64,000 nucleotides of DNA, from contig CACYQZ010000005.1 of NCBI GenBank assembly GCA_902776665.1, positions 1 through 64,000 on the forward strand. The letters are read 5' to 3'. Source of the stretch: an uncultured Prevotellaceae bacterium. GTDB lineage: Bacteria > Bacteroidota > Bacteroidia > Bacteroidales > Bacteroidaceae. The position numbers and the translations under genes are program-made. Positions 63,040 through 64,000 of this stretch are shown here, one piece after another (the stretch's first letter is position 1; each line of letters begins with the position of its first letter). A model generated the notes under the pieces. The model searched no databases and had not been told where the DNA came from. It worked only from the letters and a program-made list of their open reading frames with translations.

Positions 63040-64000
63040 ATGAAAAAACTGACGATTATTTGTTTGTTGCTGTCTGTTTTCAGCCTGACGACGCTGGCGC
63101 AGATGCAAGACCCTGTGAAGTTTACAACGCAGTTGAAAACGGGCTCGGGTGCCGAGGCTGAAATGGTTTTCAGTGCGACGATTGCACCCGGATGGCACGT
63201 CTATTCGACGAATCTCGGACAAGACGGCCCGATTGAGGCATCGCTGCACGTGAACAAGATGGACGGTGCGGAACTCGTGGGCAAACTGACGCCGAAAGGC
63301 AAGGAGATTTCGCAGTTCGACGAGATGTTCGGGATGAAACTGCGGTATTTCGAAAATTCGGTGCAGTTTGTGCAGAAGGTGAAGTTCACCAAGCCGCAGT
63401 ACGACATCGACGCGTATCTGGAATGGGGCGCGTGCAACGATGAGATGTGTCTGCCGCCGAGCGAGGCCGCGCTGAAAGCGAGTGGGAAGGCCCCAAGCGT
63501 GGCAAACGATGCCAATTCTGAGAAAGAAGAGGACAAAAAAGTCGAGGAGAACAAGGAACAAGAAGACGAAGAAACCGCGAAAATAAAGGAGGATTCACTG
63601 GCTGCCCCAAACGACTCTCTTAACACCGACAGTCTGGCGATGATTTCCGCTGGAAATATCGACAACGAGGGACTTTGGCGCCCCGTCATTTCGGAACTTC
63701 GTGCGATGGGTAGTGGCGACAACATTGCGAACCATTCGCTGTGGTACATCCTGCTGATGGGATTCGTCGGCGGACTATTGGCGGTGGCGATGCCGTGCAT
63801 TTGGCCGATTATCCCGATGACGGTGAGTTTCTTCCTGAAACGGGCAAAAGACGACAAGAAAAAGGGCATCAAAGACGCTTTTACCTACGGCATTTCGATT
63901 ATCGTGATTTATTTGGGTCTGGGACTGCTCGTCACGGCGATTTTCGGTTCCGACACGCTCAACGCGATGTCCACCAACGCCGTTTTCAACATTTTCCTTT
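63040..64000 (+). CDS. dsbD: Thiol:disulfide interchange protein DsbD, N-terminal part (cut by window edge)
   Basis: The open frame runs to the window end (320 residues seen). A signal peptide (MKKLTIICLLLSVFSLTTLA) precedes the DsbD alpha domain (FSATIAPGWHVYSTNLGQDG) with its redox pair Cys132 and Cys137 in GACNDEMCLPP. An acidic linker of about 75 residues (EKEEDKKVEENKEQEDEE) follows. The membrane domain begins near residue 236 (LLMGFVGGLLAVAMPCIWPI), with the redox cysteine in MPC and the next helices IIVIYLGLGLLVTAIFG. DsbD carries electrons from cytoplasmic thioredoxin to periplasmic thiols. The thioredoxin-like C-terminal domain lies outside the window. Confidence 0.88.
   Translation, partial: MKKLTIICLLLSVFSLTTLAQMQDPVKFTTQLKTGSGAEAEMVFSATIAPGWHVYSTNLGQDGPIEASLHVNKMDGAELVGKLTPKGKEISQFDEMFGMKLRYFENSVQFVQKVKFTKPQYDIDAYLEWGACNDEMCLPPSEAALKASGKAPSVANDANSEKEEDKKVEENKEQEDEETAKIKEDSLAAPNDSLNTDSLAMISAGNIDNEGLWRPVISELRAMGSGDNIANHSLWYILLMGFVGGLLAVAMPCIWPIIPMTVSFFLKRAKDDKKKGIKDAFTYGISIIVIYLGLGLLVTAIFGSDTLNAMSTNAVFNIFL

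Overview
The window is a piece of chromosome from a member of the Bacteroidales, most likely a Prevotella-like organism. The evidence is the promoter type, the gene families and the gene order. Nearly every clear promoter carries the Bacteroidetes -7 element TAnnTTTG, often with TTTG about 19-23 nt upstream. The families include the type IX secretion pore SprA/Sov, DUF3244, DUF1573, DUF2490, DUF4876, DUF4956, DUF6850, FISUMP-type repeats, TPR-membrane-HTH regulators and an S13 PBP4. The gene order is also typical: ruvA-sprA, and PpiC-SurA-OstA-mutL. I see no phage, insertion sequence or CRISPR array. No gene-free stretch reaches 300 bp; the longest is the leader and promoter region 40159-40448.

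Layout. 1-3053: a small secreted-protein operon behind a TPR/HTH lipoprotein regulator, with phased TACACTT repeats between them. 3082-13930: manA convergent with ruvA-sprA-dacB. 13954-15368: a beta-barrel protein, a SemiSWEET transporter, tRNA-Leu and tRNA-Val. 15390-20039: a sialidase-like protein, the VTC-DUF4956-DUF2490 set and asd. 20064-28732: a TonB receptor operon with two lipoproteins, a DUF6850 barrel and a broken M16 protease. 28801-31740: a K+/Na+:H+ antiporter and a LolD-type ATPase. 31755-40308: an OmpA protein and an operon of cell-surface proteins led by a 1188-residue coiled-coil lipoprotein. 40414-46113: asnS, rluB, purB, tRNA-Val and a second OmpA protein. 46203-54467: mutL, an OstA-like protein, two periplasmic PPIases, an orphan small-RNA gene, guaB, a 38-codon ORF and tRNA-Asn. 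54522-60850: a tail-specific protease, gpmI, a HerA-like ATPase, ung and a DUF3109 protein. 60855-64000: gyrB, divergent from a truncated dsbD.

Much of the content serves the envelope: T9SS pore, PBP4, OmpA proteins, periplasmic chaperones, an LPS-transport-like OstA protein, TonB import, surface lipoproteins and DsbD. The most unusual feature is a set of short repeat families. They begin at or within the stop codons of at least thirteen genes. In dacB (twice), pqqL-like M16 (twice), purB and the DUF6850 gene, the same repeat types lie inside the reading frame and are translated. Other points of interest are a compact orphan ncRNA at 52531-52603, a TonB receptor plus M16 protease operon that resembles ferredoxin-import systems, and a VTC-DUF4956-DUF2490 set that could make and move an anionic polymer.
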